Below, piece by piece: positions 39,080 through 48,661 of a DNA stretch of 64,000 nucleotides. The notes beneath the pieces were generated by a model. The model saw nothing but the letters and a program-made list of their open reading frames with translations, ran no database searches and was not told where the DNA came from. The stretch's first letter is position 1. Every line of letters starts with the position of its first letter. This DNA comes from Halogeometricum sp. S3BR5-2 (lineage in GTDB: Archaea > Halobacteriota > Halobacteria > Halobacteriales > Haloferacaceae): the NCBI RefSeq assembly GCF_031624635.1, contig NZ_JAMQOQ010000001.1, forward strand, positions 186,001-250,000, written 5' to 3'. Made by a program: the position numbers and the translations under genes.

Positions 39080-40621
39080 TCAGTCACCCCCGTCCCGCGC
39101 CCAGTCGCGGGAGCGTTCGACCGCCTCCTGCCAGCGGCCGTATCGGGCGTCGACGTTCTTCGCGCCGTCGTCGGGGGAGAACTCGCGGTCGACCTGCCAG
39201 TTGTTCCGGAGTTCGTCGAGGTCGCTCCAGTAACCGACTGCGAGGCCGGCCGCGTACGCCGACCCCAGCGCCGTCGTCTCGTCGACCTGCGGCCGGACGA
39301 TGTCCGTGTTCAGGATGTTGGACTGAAGCTGACAGAGGTAGTTGTTCTTGACCGCGCCGCCGTCGACGCGGAGCGAGGTGAGTTCGATACCGCTGTCGGA
39401 TTCCATCGCCTCGGCGACGTCGCGCGTCTGGAACGCGATGGATTCCAGCGTCGCGCGAACGAGGTGCTCGCGGCGGGTGCCGCGAGTCATGCCGACGATG
39501 GTGCCGCGAGCGCGCTGGTCCCAGTGGGGCGCGCCGAGGCCGGTAAAGGCCGGTACGAAGTACACCCCGTCCGTCGAGTCCACCGACCGAGCCAACTTCT
39601 CCGTGTCGGCGGCGTCCTCGATGAGGGTCATGTCCTCGAGCCACTCGATTGCGGCGCCCGTGATGAAGATAGAGCCTTCGAGGGCGTACTGGACGGGTTC
39701 GCCGGAGCGCTGGAAGCCGACCGTCGTCAACAACCCGTGTTCGCTCGTGACGGCCTCGTCGCCGGTGTTCATCAGCATGAACGACCCCGTCCCGTAGGTG
39801 TTCTTCGCGTCGCCGGCGTCGTAGCAGGTCTGGCCGAACAGGGCGGCCTGCTGGTCGCCCAACGCACCCGCGACCGGAATCTCCGCGCCGAGGAACCCGT
39901 CCGCGTCCGTCGACCCGTACGTCGCCTCGTCGGAGGAGGGACGGACTTCGGGAAGCATCGCGGCGGGGACGTTGAACTCGTCTAATAACTCCTCGTCCCA
40001 GTCCATGTCGTGGATGTTGAACAGCATGGTCCGGGAGGCGTTCGTGACGTCCGTGATGTGTTCTCCCGTCAGATTGTATATCATCCACGAGTCGATGGTG
40101 CCGAGCATGAGTTCGCCGGCCTCGGCCCTGTCGCGGACGTCGTCGGGGCGCATGCGCGCCAGTTTAATCTGGTCGGTGTTGTCGAGGAGCCACTCCGCTT
40201 TGGTCGCCGAGAAGTACGCGTCGGGTTCGAGTCCCGTCTTCTCGCGGACCCACTCCTCTTTACCCTCGTCCTGAAGCGCCTCGACGCGGTCGGTCGTCCG
40301 ACGGTCCTGCCAGACGATGGCGTTGGCGAGGGGGCGACCGCTCTCGCGGTCCCAGACCAGCGTGGTCTCCCGTTGGTTCGTGATGCCGATGGCCTCCAAC
40401 TGTTCGGCCTCCAAGCCGCCCTCGCTGAGCGCTTCGAGTATCACCGCCTCGGTGTTCTCCCATATCTCCTCGGGGTCGTGTTCGACCCACCCGGGTTCGG
40501 GATAGATCTGTTCGTGCTTCTGGTAGGCGTTCGCGACGACCCGCCCGTCGTGGTCGAACACCATGAAACGGGTGCCGGTCGTCCCCTGGTCTACCGCGCC
40601 GATGTACGTGTCTTCTGTCAT
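39080..40621 (-). CDS. glpK: glycerol kinase
   Basis: This 513-residue FGGY-family enzyme makes sn-glycerol-3-phosphate. The start at 40621 (MTEDTYIGAVDQGTTGTRF) is right before the ATP-binding DQGTTGTR. Other signatures are TNQRETTLVWDR, GTIDSWMIYNLTG, 'GALGDQQAALFGQTCYDAGD', YGTGSFMLMNTG and the C-terminal 'VDGGAVKNNYLCQLQSNIL'. It leads a two-gene unit with the membrane protein gene. Its upstream region, shared with a divergent GlpA-like gene, contains a large inverted repeat. Glycerol from Dunaliella is a main carbon source for haloarchaea, so this should be a key entry step. Confidence 0.96.
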   Translation of the reverse strand: MTEDTYIGAVDQGTTGTRFMVFDHDGRVVANAYQKHEQIYPEPGWVEHDPEEIWENTEAVILEALSEGGLEAEQLEAIGITNQRETTLVWDRESGRPLANAIVWQDRRTTDRVEALQDEGKEEWVREKTGLEPDAYFSATKAEWLLDNTDQIKLARMRPDDVRDRAEAGELMLGTIDSWMIYNLTGEHITDVTNASRTMLFNIHDMDWDEELLDEFNVPAAMLPEVRPSSDEATYGSTDADGFLGAEIPVAGALGDQQAALFGQTCYDAGDAKNTYGTGSFMLMNTGDEAVTSEHGLLTTVGFQRSGEPVQYALEGSIFITGAAIEWLEDMTLIEDAADTEKLARSVDSTDGVYFVPAFTGLGAPHWDQRARGTIVGMTRGTRREHLVRATLESIAFQTRDVAEAMESDSGIELTSLRVDGGAVKNNYLCQLQSNILNTDIVRPQVDETTALGSAYAAGLAVGYWSDLDELRNNWQVDREFSPDDGAKNVDARYGRWQEAVERSRDWARDGGD

Positions 40622-40686
40622 CTGTGAACAACTCCGTGTCGTGGGCCGAATCCCACCGCCGACGCCACCACCGCGTCGAACAGTTA

Positions 40687-40727
40687 ACATAGCCCAAGAA
40701 ATCGCATAAATGTTTCTTGAGTTATGT
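40687..40727. promoter_or_regulatory. inverted repeat, probable operator, between glpK and the GlpA-like gene
   Basis: Arms of 15 bp at 40687-40701 and 40713-40727 match at 13 of 15 positions (ACATAGCCCAAGAAA against ACATAACTCAAGAAA), separated by an 11-nt A/T-rich spacer that contains CATAAATG. That spacer reads as a TATA-like element for glpK on the minus strand. A dimeric regulator bound to the arms would sit over the glpK promoter. The repeat is seen; its role is inferred. Confidence 0.55.
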
Positions 40728-40822
40728 GTCCGAGACAGTCAGACCGGCGGTCAGGTCCGCGTTCGATACGTTCGGCTCGCCGGCGCCGTCAGGCACATAC
40801 GCGTCCGGACGAACGACTAGTG

Positions 40823-42046
40823 ATGACGCGAAACACGGACGTGGTCGTGGTGGGCGGCGGGGCGACGGGCGCCGGCGTCGCCCGCGACTTGGCGCTCCGC
40901 GGCGTCGACGTGACGCTGGTCGAACGCGGCGGACTCTCCTCCGGGACGTCGGGCCGGTCGCACGGCCTCCTCCACAGCGGTGCCCGGTACGCCGAGTCCG
41001 ACGAGGTGGGCGCCCGCGAGTGCATCGAGGAGAACCGAATCCTCAAAGACGTCGCCGGCGAGTGCATCCGCGACACGGGCGGTCTGTTCGTCCAACTCCC
41101 CGACGACGACCCGGAGTACTTCGAGGCCAAGCGCGCCGCCTGCGAGGAGATAGGCATCCCCGTCGAGACGCTCTCGCCCGAGGAGGCCCGCGAGGCGGTT
41201 CCGGGTCTGTCCGAGGACGTCGTCCGGGCGATGGAGGTGCCCGACGCCGTCGTCTACCCCTCCCGCCTCGTCGCGGCCAACGCCGCCGACGCCCGCGAGC
41301 ACGGCGCGACGGTTCTCACGGACGCGCCCGTCGAGGACCTGCGGGTCGAGGAGGGACGGATAGTCGGCGTCGACGTCGGCGGCGCCGTCGACGAGGAGAT
41401 TCGGGCCGAACGGGTGGTCAACGCCGCCGGCGCGTGGGCTGGGAAGGTCGCCGAGACGGCCGGCGTCGACGTGGAGATGCGCCCGACGCGGGGGGTCATG
41501 GTGTCCGTCGAGCACGAGGGTCTCGGACCGGTGCTCAACCGCACCCGCGACCCCGACGACGGCGACATCGTCGTCCCGCACGACGGCGAAGTCGTCCTCG
41601 GGACGACGAGCGTCGAAGTCGAGGACCCCGACGACTACGAGACGGCGGAGTGGGAGGTCGAAAACTCCAGAGCGGAGTGCGCGACGATGCTCCCGGCCGT
41701 CCGCGACGCCCCCGAGGTGCGGACGTGGTGGGGCGTCCGCCCCCTGTACGCGCCCGACGAGGACTCCCGCCACGGCGCCCGCGGCATCTCCCGCGGGTTC
41801 TTCGTCCTCGACCACGCCGACGAGGGCGTCGAGAACCTCACGAGCGTCGTCGGCGGGAAACTGACGACGTACCGGCAGATGGCCGAGGCGACGGCGGACC
41901 GCGTCTGCGAGGCCCTCGGCGTCGACGCCGACTGCCGGACCGCCGAAGAGCGACTACCGGGCGCGGACGACCCGGAGACGCTGGACTCCCTGGTCGAGGA
42001 GTTCGGCGGCGCGGGGCCGACGGACGAGGACGTGGTGGGTCGGTAG
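40823..42046 (+). CDS. short GlpA-like FAD-dependent oxidoreductase
   Basis: This 407-residue protein is a paralog of GlpA, which is encoded 4 kb downstream. The N-terminal dinucleotide fold is DVVVVGGGATGAGVARDLALRG. It then follows GlpA closely: SGTSGRSHGLLHSGARYAE, GLFVQLPDDDPEYFE, VVNAAGAWAGKVAE, and 'WWGVRPLYAPDED' with [14 protein letters not shown]. It ends at about residue 407, so the C-terminal cysteine-rich BFD-like domain of GlpA (CDCEAV...GNCQGAFC) is missing. It could be an independent glycerol-3-phosphate or hydroxy-acid dehydrogenase, or a trimmed GlpA. It is divergent from glpK across a probable operator and converges on glpC. Confidence 0.82.
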   Translation: MTRNTDVVVVGGGATGAGVARDLALRGVDVTLVERGGLSSGTSGRSHGLLHSGARYAESDEVGARECIEENRILKDVAGECIRDTGGLFVQLPDDDPEYFEAKRAACEEIGIPVETLSPEEAREAVPGLSEDVVRAMEVPDAVVYPSRLVAANAADAREHGATVLTDAPVEDLRVEEGRIVGVDVGGAVDEEIRAERVVNAAGAWAGKVAETAGVDVEMRPTRGVMVSVEHEGLGPVLNRTRDPDDGDIVVPHDGEVVLGTTSVEVEDPDDYETAEWEVENSRAECATMLPAVRDAPEVRTWWGVRPLYAPDEDSRHGARGISRGFFVLDHADEGVENLTSVVGGKLTTYRQMAEATADRVCEALGVDADCRTAEERLPGADDPETLDSLVEEFGGAGPTDEDVVGR

Positions 42047-42084
42047 TCCAGAGAGAAAGAGAGCGAAAAGGCGTTCGGAGGCGC
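42047..42084 (-). terminator. T-rich terminator after glpC
   Basis: On the minus strand the 38-bp gap after the glpC stop carries CCTTTTCGCTCTCTTTCTCTC, a long pyrimidine run typical of archaeal transcript ends. On the plus strand the same gap is purine-rich, so termination of the short GlpA-like gene is less clear. Confidence 0.35.
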
Positions 42085-43386
42085 TCAGACCAGCGCTTCT
42101 TCGAGCAGTTGCAGGGGGTGCTTGATGTCGTAGCCGGTGCCGTGCTCCATCTGCATCGAGCACGTCGGGCACTCGGTCATGCCGACGTTCCCCTCGGCGT
42201 GTTCCATGTGGTCGAACATCTCCTCGCCGATTTTCATCGAGGTGTCGTACTTCTCGTCCTTCCAGCCGTACGTCCCCGAGATGCCGGAACAGGAGTCGCC
42301 GACGTCTTCGATGTTCACGCCGTCGAGTTCGCGGAACAGTTCGACCGCTTGGTGCTCCAACCCCTGATTCCGGGCGTGACACGGCGCGTGGTAGGCGAAC
42401 GACTGCTCCTCGACGGAGGCGTTCTCGATTTCGGCTTCGAGGTCCTCGTGGATGCGGAGGTACTCCATCGCCTCGTAGGTGTGCGCCGACACCTCGGCGG
42501 TGCCGTGGAACTCGAACAGTTCGGGGTACTCCTGGCGCAGCGACATCGAACAGGAGGTACAGGAGGCGATGACGTCGTAGCCCTCGTCGATGAGGTCCGA
42601 GAACTCCGAGACGTTCACCTCGGCGGCGCGTTCGGCGTCGTCGAGCATCCCGTTGGCGAACATCGGCGTGCCGGAACACCGTTGTCTGGGAACGGCTATC
42701 TCGTAGCCGAACACCTCGAAGACTCTCACCAGCGCCTTCGCCACCTCCGGCGTGTTGTAGTTCGAGTAGCAGCCGTGGAAGTAGGCGATTTTCTTCTCCT
42801 CGGAGGACACCCGCGCGCCGCCGCGTTCGTGCCACCACTCGCGGAACGTCTGCTGGGCGAACTCGGGGAAGTCGCGTTCGGAGGTGATTCCCAGCACCTT
42901 CTCGTTTACCTTCTGGACGACGGAGTTGTTCAGCGCGAAGTTCGTCAGGCGCGGCACCTTGCTGCCTATCTCCGCCATGATGCGGTAGTTCGAGAGGATT
43001 CTGTTTCTGATGTACTCCCTGGACAGTTTGTCCATCTGCTCGTCGACGTACTCGCCCCGAGCGGTGTTGTGCATCTGACTCAGGGGGACGCTCGACGGGC
43101 AGGCGTTGTCACAGCGCATGCAGTTCGAGCAGGACATGATCGAATCGTCGATGTCCTCGTCGCCCTTGCGCTTCAGGCGCCACTGCTCGGGGCCTTGGAA
43201 CTTCGGCCCCGGGAAGTCGTCGTCCACCTCCGCGACGGGGCAGGAGGTGTCGCACGACGTGCATTTGTAGCAGTTGTCGGCGCCGGGGCGGAGGTCCATC
43301 TCCGTCTCGTCGTCGAACACCTGCACGGGTTCGAAGTCGGTCTGTTCGTCTGGCGTCGGGTTCGATGGGTTCTCTGCGTCGCTCAT
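42085..43386 (-). CDS. glpC: anaerobic-type glycerol-3-phosphate dehydrogenase subunit C
   Basis: This 433-residue membrane-anchoring iron-sulfur subunit starts at 43386 (MSDAENPSNPTPDEQTDFEP). Two 4Fe-4S clusters are expected from CYKCTSCDTSCP and CSNCMRCDNACP. Two CCG (heterodisulfide-reductase B-like) domains follow: GCYSNYNTPEVA with CTSCSMSLRQEYP, and CHARNQGLEHQ with CPTCSMQMEHGTG. It passes electrons from GlpA/B to the quinone pool. It is third in glpA-glpB-glpC. Confidence 0.93.
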   Translation of the reverse strand: MSDAENPSNPTPDEQTDFEPVQVFDDETEMDLRPGADNCYKCTSCDTSCPVAEVDDDFPGPKFQGPEQWRLKRKGDEDIDDSIMSCSNCMRCDNACPSSVPLSQMHNTARGEYVDEQMDKLSREYIRNRILSNYRIMAEIGSKVPRLTNFALNNSVVQKVNEKVLGITSERDFPEFAQQTFREWWHERGGARVSSEEKKIAYFHGCYSNYNTPEVAKALVRVFEVFGYEIAVPRQRCSGTPMFANGMLDDAERAAEVNVSEFSDLIDEGYDVIASCTSCSMSLRQEYPELFEFHGTAEVSAHTYEAMEYLRIHEDLEAEIENASVEEQSFAYHAPCHARNQGLEHQAVELFRELDGVNIEDVGDSCSGISGTYGWKDEKYDTSMKIGEEMFDHMEHAEGNVGMTECPTCSMQMEHGTGYDIKHPLQLLEEALV

Positions 43387-43394
43387 GTAGATGG

Positions 43395-44660
43395 TCAGGC
43401 CTCCTCGCCCGCGCGGCCGCCGGCGACGGCGCCCGTCGCCAGCGAGACGCCGCTGGCGGATTTCTCGCGGGCCACGTCCGCGCCGCCGACGACGCCGCCC
43501 GCCGCGCGGAGGTTCGAAAATTCCGGTTCGCCACTCGCCGCCGTGGGTCGCAACTCCTCGTCGGGGACGACGCCGAACCGCGCGAAGGCGTGCCCGCCGA
43601 ACGCCTCGGACTCCGACCACTCGTACCGGTCCTCGGAGTGTGGCACGTGACAGTCGAAGACGGGTTCGGTGACGCGTTCGCGGTCGGAGCCGATGCCCTT
43701 GCCGACGAGTCCGCCCGTCGCGAGGACGAACTGCTCGGCGTGGTACGGCACGTTCTTCCCCTTGCGGTCGACGTACACCGCCTCGATTCGGTCGCCGTCG
43801 GCCTCGTAACCGACCGCGGGGTTGCCCGTCGAGAGGCGGACGCCCGCCTCGTCGAGGGCGGCGAACAGTCGGTCCTCCAGTTTGAGACCGAGGAGGCTCG
43901 GCGGCCCCGTCGGCACCTCGAACACGGAGACACCGAGTCGGTCTGCGAGTTCCTCGCGCACCTCGGCGTCCCTGTCGTCGCCGAGCATCGCGGGGAAGCC
44001 GACGCGCTCCTCGTCCGTCAGGTGCTCCGCCACCGCGTCCGCGAGGGCGCGACGGACGCCGCCGCCGTCGTCCGCCGCCTCGTCCTCGTCCAACGCCTTC
44101 GCGAACCGCGTCGCGCGGGCGTCGTCGCGGAACGTCTTGGGGAACGGAACCGTGACGCCGCGCGCCGCGAACGGGACGCCCGCGGCGACGACGTGTTCGG
44201 CGACGACGGGCGCCGAGAAGTCGGTCGTCCCCTCGAAGCCGACGAACAGGGTGTCCTCGTCGATGCTGGCGAGGCCGGGAGCGACGGACTCCGGATAGCG
44301 CGCCGTCGGTTTGACCGTCCCGCCGTAGGTGGGCACGAGGGCGTTCGCGTCGGTGTGGCCCCCGGCGTACGCGTCGCCGACGGCGTCGTCGAAGATGCGC
44401 AGACCCTCCCTGATTCCCGCCTCGCCGACGAGGCCGTACGGGTGGTCCTCCGGCAGGTCGGCCACCGCGCCGTAGGGGTTCGCGCGAGGGCCGTCGCCGT
44501 CGACGTAGCCGAGCACGTCTATCAGGCCGCTGGCCTGCCGGAGCGTGCTCTTCTTGTGCGCGACGAGGCGGACGGACTTTCCGGTCTCCCGCGCCGCGAG
44601 GGCCGCCGTCGCCGCGGCGAGGCCGCCGCCGACGACGAGCACGTCCTCACGAATCGGCAT
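43395..44660 (-). CDS. glpB: anaerobic-type glycerol-3-phosphate dehydrogenase subunit B
   Basis: This 421-residue FAD/FMN-binding subunit starts at 44660 ([20 protein letters not shown]); its start lies 14 bp inside the end of glpA. It shows the Rossmann motif [21 protein letters not shown], the internal [13 protein letters not shown], and a C-terminal '[20 protein letters not shown]' characteristic of GlpB. It ends 8 bp before glpC. It works with GlpA and GlpC in oxidising sn-glycerol-3-phosphate to dihydroxyacetone phosphate. Confidence 0.92.
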   Translation of the reverse strand: MPIREDVLVVGGGLAAATAALAARETGKSVRLVAHKKSTLRQASGLIDVLGYVDGDGPRANPYGAVADLPEDHPYGLVGEAGIREGLRIFDDAVGDAYAGGHTDANALVPTYGGTVKPTARYPESVAPGLASIDEDTLFVGFEGTTDFSAPVVAEHVVAAGVPFAARGVTVPFPKTFRDDARATRFAKALDEDEAADDGGGVRRALADAVAEHLTDEERVGFPAMLGDDRDAEVREELADRLGVSVFEVPTGPPSLLGLKLEDRLFAALDEAGVRLSTGNPAVGYEADGDRIEAVYVDRKGKNVPYHAEQFVLATGGLVGKGIGSDRERVTEPVFDCHVPHSEDRYEWSESEAFGGHAFARFGVVPDEELRPTAASGEPEFSNLRAAGGVVGGADVAREKSASGVSLATGAVAGGRAGEEA

Positions 44661-46407
44661 TCTCGCCCTCCCGTCCCCCGTCGGTCGCCGCGCGGTCCGG
44701 GTCGTCGCCGGTCGTGCCGGCCGCGGCCGTCGCCGTCTCGCCGGCGTCGAACGCGGCGAAATCAACGTTCGAATCGGAGGCCGCGGGGTCGCCGTCGCGG
44801 TTCATCGTCGTCGCGTGGAGCATGTGCTTGAGCATCGCTTGGGACAGTTGCTCGCCCCACAGGGCGTGTCGTTCGCCCTTCCAGCGCTCCTGGTAGAGTT
44901 CGTCCAAGGAGTCGCGGACGACGAGTTCGTCGTGGTCGTGTATCAGTTCGTTCGCCATCCGGTGACAGCAGAACGCGCCCTGACAGTTGCCCATCGAGGA
45001 ACGGGTTCGGATGCGGACGGCGTTGAGGTCGGTGCCCGAGTGGTCGATGGCGTCGTGAATCTCCGCGCGGGTGACCGCCTCGCAGTCGCAGACGACCGGG
45101 TTCGGGCCGTCCCACCCGCCGAGAACGTCGTCGGTGCGGGAGCCGAGTCGCTGCGCGCTTCGGCGACCGACGGGCGAGCGGATGCCGAACTCGTCCATCC
45201 ACTCGCGGAGGACGGAGAAGTCCTCCGAACCGGGGAGGGGAACATCGGCGGTCGTGCACTCGGCCTCGACGCCGAGTTTCTCGCAGACGTGGTTCGATAT
45301 CTTCTCGGCCATCATGCGGTAGGTGGTCAGCTTTCCGCCGACGATGGACGCCATGCCCGGCAGGTCGTCGCGTTCGCCGTGGTCGAGGAGGAAGAAGTCG
45401 CGCGTGATGTCCGTCGGGTCGACCGTGCCGGTTCCCGGCGGTTCGTAGAGGGGACGGACGCCCCAAAAGGAGCGGATGGTCCGCGCCTCCGAGAGCATGG
45501 GGACGAGTTCCGAGAGCGTGTCTATCATCAGGTCGACCTCCCAGCCCTCCTCGGGGTAGTCCTCGGGGTCCTCGACCTCCTCGTCGGTCGTGCCGAGGAT
45601 GCAGGTGGTCTCGTGCGGGACGATGATGTCGGCGTCGCCCTTGGGCCGGCAGCGGTTCACCACCGTGTCGACCTGCCGGACGTTCATGATGGTCATGACG
45701 CCCTTCGAGGGGCGGACGGCGACTTCGACGCCGGCCATATCGCCGATCTGACCGGCCCACGCGCCCGTCGCGTTCACGACGTAGTCGGCGTACAGTTTCT
45801 CGCGGGTGCCGGGTTCGCCGTTCCCGATGCCGATGTCCTTCTCGCCGTGTTCGACCTCGACGCCGACTATCTCGCCGTCCTCGACGAGGACGTCGACGAC
45901 TTCGGCGTGCGTCTCGACGCGCGCGCCGCGGTCGATGGCGTCGGCGGCGTTGGCGACGCAGAGGCGGAACGGGTCGATTGCGCCGTCGGGCACGCGGATG
46001 GCTCGCTTGACGTCCTTCGCGAGGTACGGTTCCATCTCGCGGGCCTCCTCGCCTGAGAGCACCTCCGCGGGGATGCCGCAGTCGCGACAGCCCTGCAACT
46101 TCTCCTCGAAGTACTCGTCGTCGTCCTCCGGTCGCTGGACGAACAGGCCGCCCGTCATCTCCACGCAGTGGGTGGCGATTCTCCGCAGGACGCGGTTCTC
46201 CTCGATGCACTCGCGCGCGGACGGTTGGTCCGAGACCGCGTACCGCCCGCCGCTGTGGAGGAGGCCGTGCATCCGGCCCGTCGTCCCGTGTGTCAAATTC
46301 CCCTTCTCGACGAGGGTGACGTCGAGTCCGCGCATCGCGAGGTCGCGCACGATGCCGCACCCGGTCGACCCGCCGCCGATGACGAGGACGCTCGGCGTTT
46401 CGGTCAT
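44647..46407 (-). CDS. glpA: anaerobic-type glycerol-3-phosphate dehydrogenase subunit A
   Basis: This 586-residue catalytic FAD subunit starts at 46407 ([20 protein letters not shown]). The dinucleotide-binding fold is at the N-terminus and substrate-binding stretches include '[17 protein letters not shown]' and [14 protein letters not shown]. The C-terminal cysteine domain has [12 protein letters not shown] and '[20 protein letters not shown]', probably a 2Fe-2S BFD-like cluster. A low-complexity tail of about 45 residues ([14 protein letters not shown]...) is specific to halophiles. It is first in the operon, transcribed away from the Cdc6-like gene. Confidence 0.95.
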   Translation of the reverse strand: MTETPSVLVIGGGSTGCGIVRDLAMRGLDVTLVEKGNLTHGTTGRMHGLLHSGGRYAVSDQPSARECIEENRVLRRIATHCVEMTGGLFVQRPEDDDEYFEEKLQGCRDCGIPAEVLSGEEAREMEPYLAKDVKRAIRVPDGAIDPFRLCVANAADAIDRGARVETHAEVVDVLVEDGEIVGVEVEHGEKDIGIGNGEPGTREKLYADYVVNATGAWAGQIGDMAGVEVAVRPSKGVMTIMNVRQVDTVVNRCRPKGDADIIVPHETTCILGTTDEEVEDPEDYPEEGWEVDLMIDTLSELVPMLSEARTIRSFWGVRPLYEPPGTGTVDPTDITRDFFLLDHGERDDLPGMASIVGGKLTTYRMMAEKISNHVCEKLGVEAECTTADVPLPGSEDFSVLREWMDEFGIRSPVGRRSAQRLGSRTDDVLGGWDGPNPVVCDCEAVTRAEIHDAIDHSGTDLNAVRIRTRSSMGNCQGAFCCHRMANELIHDHDELVVRDSLDELYQERWKGERHALWGEQLSQAMLKHMLHATTMNRDGDPAASDSNVDFAAFDAGETATAAAGTTGDDPDRAATDGGREGENADS

Positions 46408-46758
46408 CTCACTCTCGACTGGTGGGCCCGCCAATACTTTATTTTACCTCTCGCCCCCCATCGCGCGTAAATTATATTCTCGACCGGCGCTCTGCCGGTT
46501 CCGCGCACTCACACCGGATGCAAACGGCTCGAAGCCCTCGATTCCGTCCTTTCCGACGACGCGACCGGACGGAACGAGCACGAACGATTACAATAGTTAC
46601 TGCCGGTTGCCACGTGAACCGCGAGTCAGCGGTCGGTACCGAATCTTCACCGACCAGACGAAGCGAGAGCGCGAAAGAAACACGCTCGTCGGGCGCGCCG
46701 ACACCGGATGTTTTTATCGGTCCTCGGAGAAGGGGAAGACGACACCCCCGAGGACGCC
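46408..46758. promoter_or_regulatory. divergent control region of glpABC and the Cdc6-like gene
   Basis: This 351-bp non-coding region holds two promoters. For glpA, the minus-strand GTAAAATAAAGTATT (46433-46447) is 26-40 bp from its ATG. For the Cdc6-like gene, TTTTTATC (46711-46718) is about 41 bp from the ATG. An A/T-rich block (46466-46482) is followed by a perfect 6-bp inverted repeat ACCGGC-GCTCT-GCCGGT (46483-46499), a candidate operator for glpABC. No origin-recognition-box repeats of the haloarchaeal type were recognised. Confidence 0.5.
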
Positions 46759-47952
46759 ATGCGACTCACCGACAGAATCGACCGACGCCGACGCCGCGGA
46801 GACGGCTCCCGCCATCCGGTCCGGGACCTGTCCGCGCTGGACCCCACGCACCACCTCGACGAACCCGTCGGTCGCGGACCGACGCTCGAACGCCTGCTCG
46901 ACCGACTGGACCCGGCGTTCGACGGCCGCCTGCCCGAGAACCTCTACGTTCACGGGCCGAAGGGGGCGGGCAAGTCCGCGGCCGTCTCCGCGCTGTTCGC
47001 CCACCTCGCGGCGACGGCGCCGGGCCGCCGCGGCGCCATCCGGACCACCACGCGGGCGACGGCGCCGGCGGTCACCGAGTTCGCGGCCGTCGACGCCCGC
47101 GCCGCGCCGACGGAGTTCGCCCTCCTCCGCGCCGTGCTCGCGGCCGTCGCCGACGGGTCCGTCCCGGAACAGGGGGTCGGCACCGCGGCCCTCCGGGACC
47201 GCCTCCGCGCGGAACTCGACCCCTCGCGCCGGGTGGTCGTCGCCGTCGACCACGTCGGCGAACCCGGAACCCCGGACCTTCCGGCCGTAGACGCCGCGTT
47301 CGACCCGGTGGCCGAGGCGCTCTCGTACGTCGCCGTCGGGCGCGACGCTCCCGATTCGACGAGGGAAGTCGCCGGCGCGACGGCCGAGATACCGGCGTAC
47401 GAGCGCCACGCTCTCGTCGACGTGCTGACCGAACGCGCCTCCGACGGCCTCGCGCGCGACGCCCTCGGCCACGAGACGGTGAGCGAGGTGGCCGCGTGGG
47501 CCGACGGCGACGCGCACGACGGCCTCGCGGCTCTGTTCGGCGCGGCGGCCGTCGCCGTCGACGACGGCGCCGCCCGCATCGGCCCCGCGCACGTCGCCGC
47601 CGGGCGCGACGCGGTGCCCGCGGACTGCTGTTCGCTGGGTCGGGTGTTCGCGCTCTCGGCGAGTCGCCGGCGCGTCCTCGCGTCGCTCGTCTCGTTGGAC
47701 CCGGCCGACCGCTCGTCGGTGACCGCCGCCGCGGACGCCGTCGCCGCGGACTCCTCCGTGGGGCTCTCGGCGGCGACGGTCAAGCGCGTCCTCTACGAAC
47801 TCGCGGAGTCGGGGCTCGTCCGCCGGGTGGAGACGGCCGCCGACGGCGACGGCCCCGGCCGACCCCCCACGCGTCCGGAGCCGAACTTCCCGACGCTCGC
47901 CTTCGAGCGCCTCCGCTCGGCGGACGCCGGCGGCACTCACCCCGAGCGGTGA
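46759..47952 (+). CDS. Orc1/Cdc6-like AAA ATPase
   Basis: This 397-residue protein begins at 46759 (MRLTDRIDRRRRRGDGSRHP). A basic N-terminus and the Cdc6-like 'LDEPVGRGPTLERLLDRLDP' precede the P-loop YVHGPKGAGKSAAVS (residue about 68). The Walker B position reads VVVAVDHVGEPG, without the usual DE pair. A C-terminal winged helix follows (LSASRRRVLASLVSL, 'LSAATVKRVLYELAESGLVR'). Haloarchaea have many such paralogs, few of which serve an origin. With no origin repeats nearby this is probably an accessory member. Ala-rich loops are unusual for a replication initiator. Confidence 0.7.
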   Translation: MRLTDRIDRRRRRGDGSRHPVRDLSALDPTHHLDEPVGRGPTLERLLDRLDPAFDGRLPENLYVHGPKGAGKSAAVSALFAHLAATAPGRRGAIRTTTRATAPAVTEFAAVDARAAPTEFALLRAVLAAVADGSVPEQGVGTAALRDRLRAELDPSRRVVVAVDHVGEPGTPDLPAVDAAFDPVAEALSYVAVGRDAPDSTREVAGATAEIPAYERHALVDVLTERASDGLARDALGHETVSEVAAWADGDAHDGLAALFGAAAVAVDDGAARIGPAHVAAGRDAVPADCCSLGRVFALSASRRRVLASLVSLDPADRSSVTAAADAVAADSSVGLSAATVKRVLYELAESGLVRRVETAADGDGPGRPPTRPEPNFPTLAFERLRSADAGGTHPER

Positions 47953-47986
47953 CTCTTTGCCGGCGTGCGCCGAACCGCGCCCGTAC

Positions 47987-48661
47987 ATGGATACCGACGC
48001 GCCGCCGCTGGTCCTCGACATCGACGGGACGCTCACCGACGAACCCGGCCGCCTCGACCCGCGGGCGTGCGACGCGCTCTCGGCGTGGAAGGCGCCGGTC
48101 GTGCTCGCCACCGGGAAGGCGTTCCCCTACCCGGTGAGCCTCTGTCACTACCTCGGCATCGAGAAGAACGTCGTCGCGGAGAACGGCGGCGTCGTCCTCG
48201 CGGACGGCGAGGTGACGTACACCGGTGACAGAGACCGCGCGCAGGCCGTCGCCGACGAGTTCGCCGAGCGCGGCGGCGACCTCGGCTGGGGGTCGTTCGA
48301 CGACATCAACTACTGGCGGGAGACGGAGATAGCCGTCGAGCGGACGGCCGACGAGGACCTGCTCCGGGCGGTGGCCGACGAGTACGAGATGGAGGTCATC
48401 GACACCGGCTACGCCTACCACGTCAAGACGCCGGGCGTCGAGAAGGGCGTCGGCTTCGAGCGCCTCTGCGAGACGCTGGGGATGGACCCCGAGGCGTTCG
48501 TCGCCGTCGGCGACAGCGTCAACGACGCGTCGACGTTCGGCGTCGCAGGCCGCTCGTTCGCCGTCGCCAACGCCGACGAGGCGGCGCGCTCGGCCGCCGA
48601 CGAGGTGCTGGAGGAGTCGTACATGGACGGGACGCTCTCGGTGTTGAGTCGGATTCTATAG
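47987..48661 (+). CDS. phosphoglycolate phosphatase, archaeal HAD type
   Basis: This 224-residue HAD-superfamily Cof-type phosphatase starts at 47987. Motif I is LDIDGTLTDEPGRLD (nucleophile Asp), and the C2 cap follows 'VVAENGGVVLADGEVTYTGD'. Motif III is KTPGVEKGVGFERL, and motif IV VAVGDSVNDASTF. This set matches the archaeal phosphoglycolate / sucrose-phosphate-like phosphatases, which remove 2-phosphoglycolate. Its stop codon lies inside the left arm of a large palindrome. Confidence 0.88.
   Translation: MDTDAPPLVLDIDGTLTDEPGRLDPRACDALSAWKAPVVLATGKAFPYPVSLCHYLGIEKNVVAENGGVVLADGEVTYTGDRDRAQAVADEFAERGGDLGWGSFDDINYWRETEIAVERTADEDLLRAVADEYEMEVIDTGYAYHVKTPGVEKGVGFERLCETLGMDPEAFVAVGDSVNDASTFGVAGRSFAVANADEAARSAADEVLEESYMDGTLSVLSRIL

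Noticed and set aside
46408-46758. Possible replication origin next to the Cdc6-like gene
   Set aside because: No repeated origin-box-like motifs or extended A/T-rich unwinding element were seen, only promoter-sized A/T tracts.
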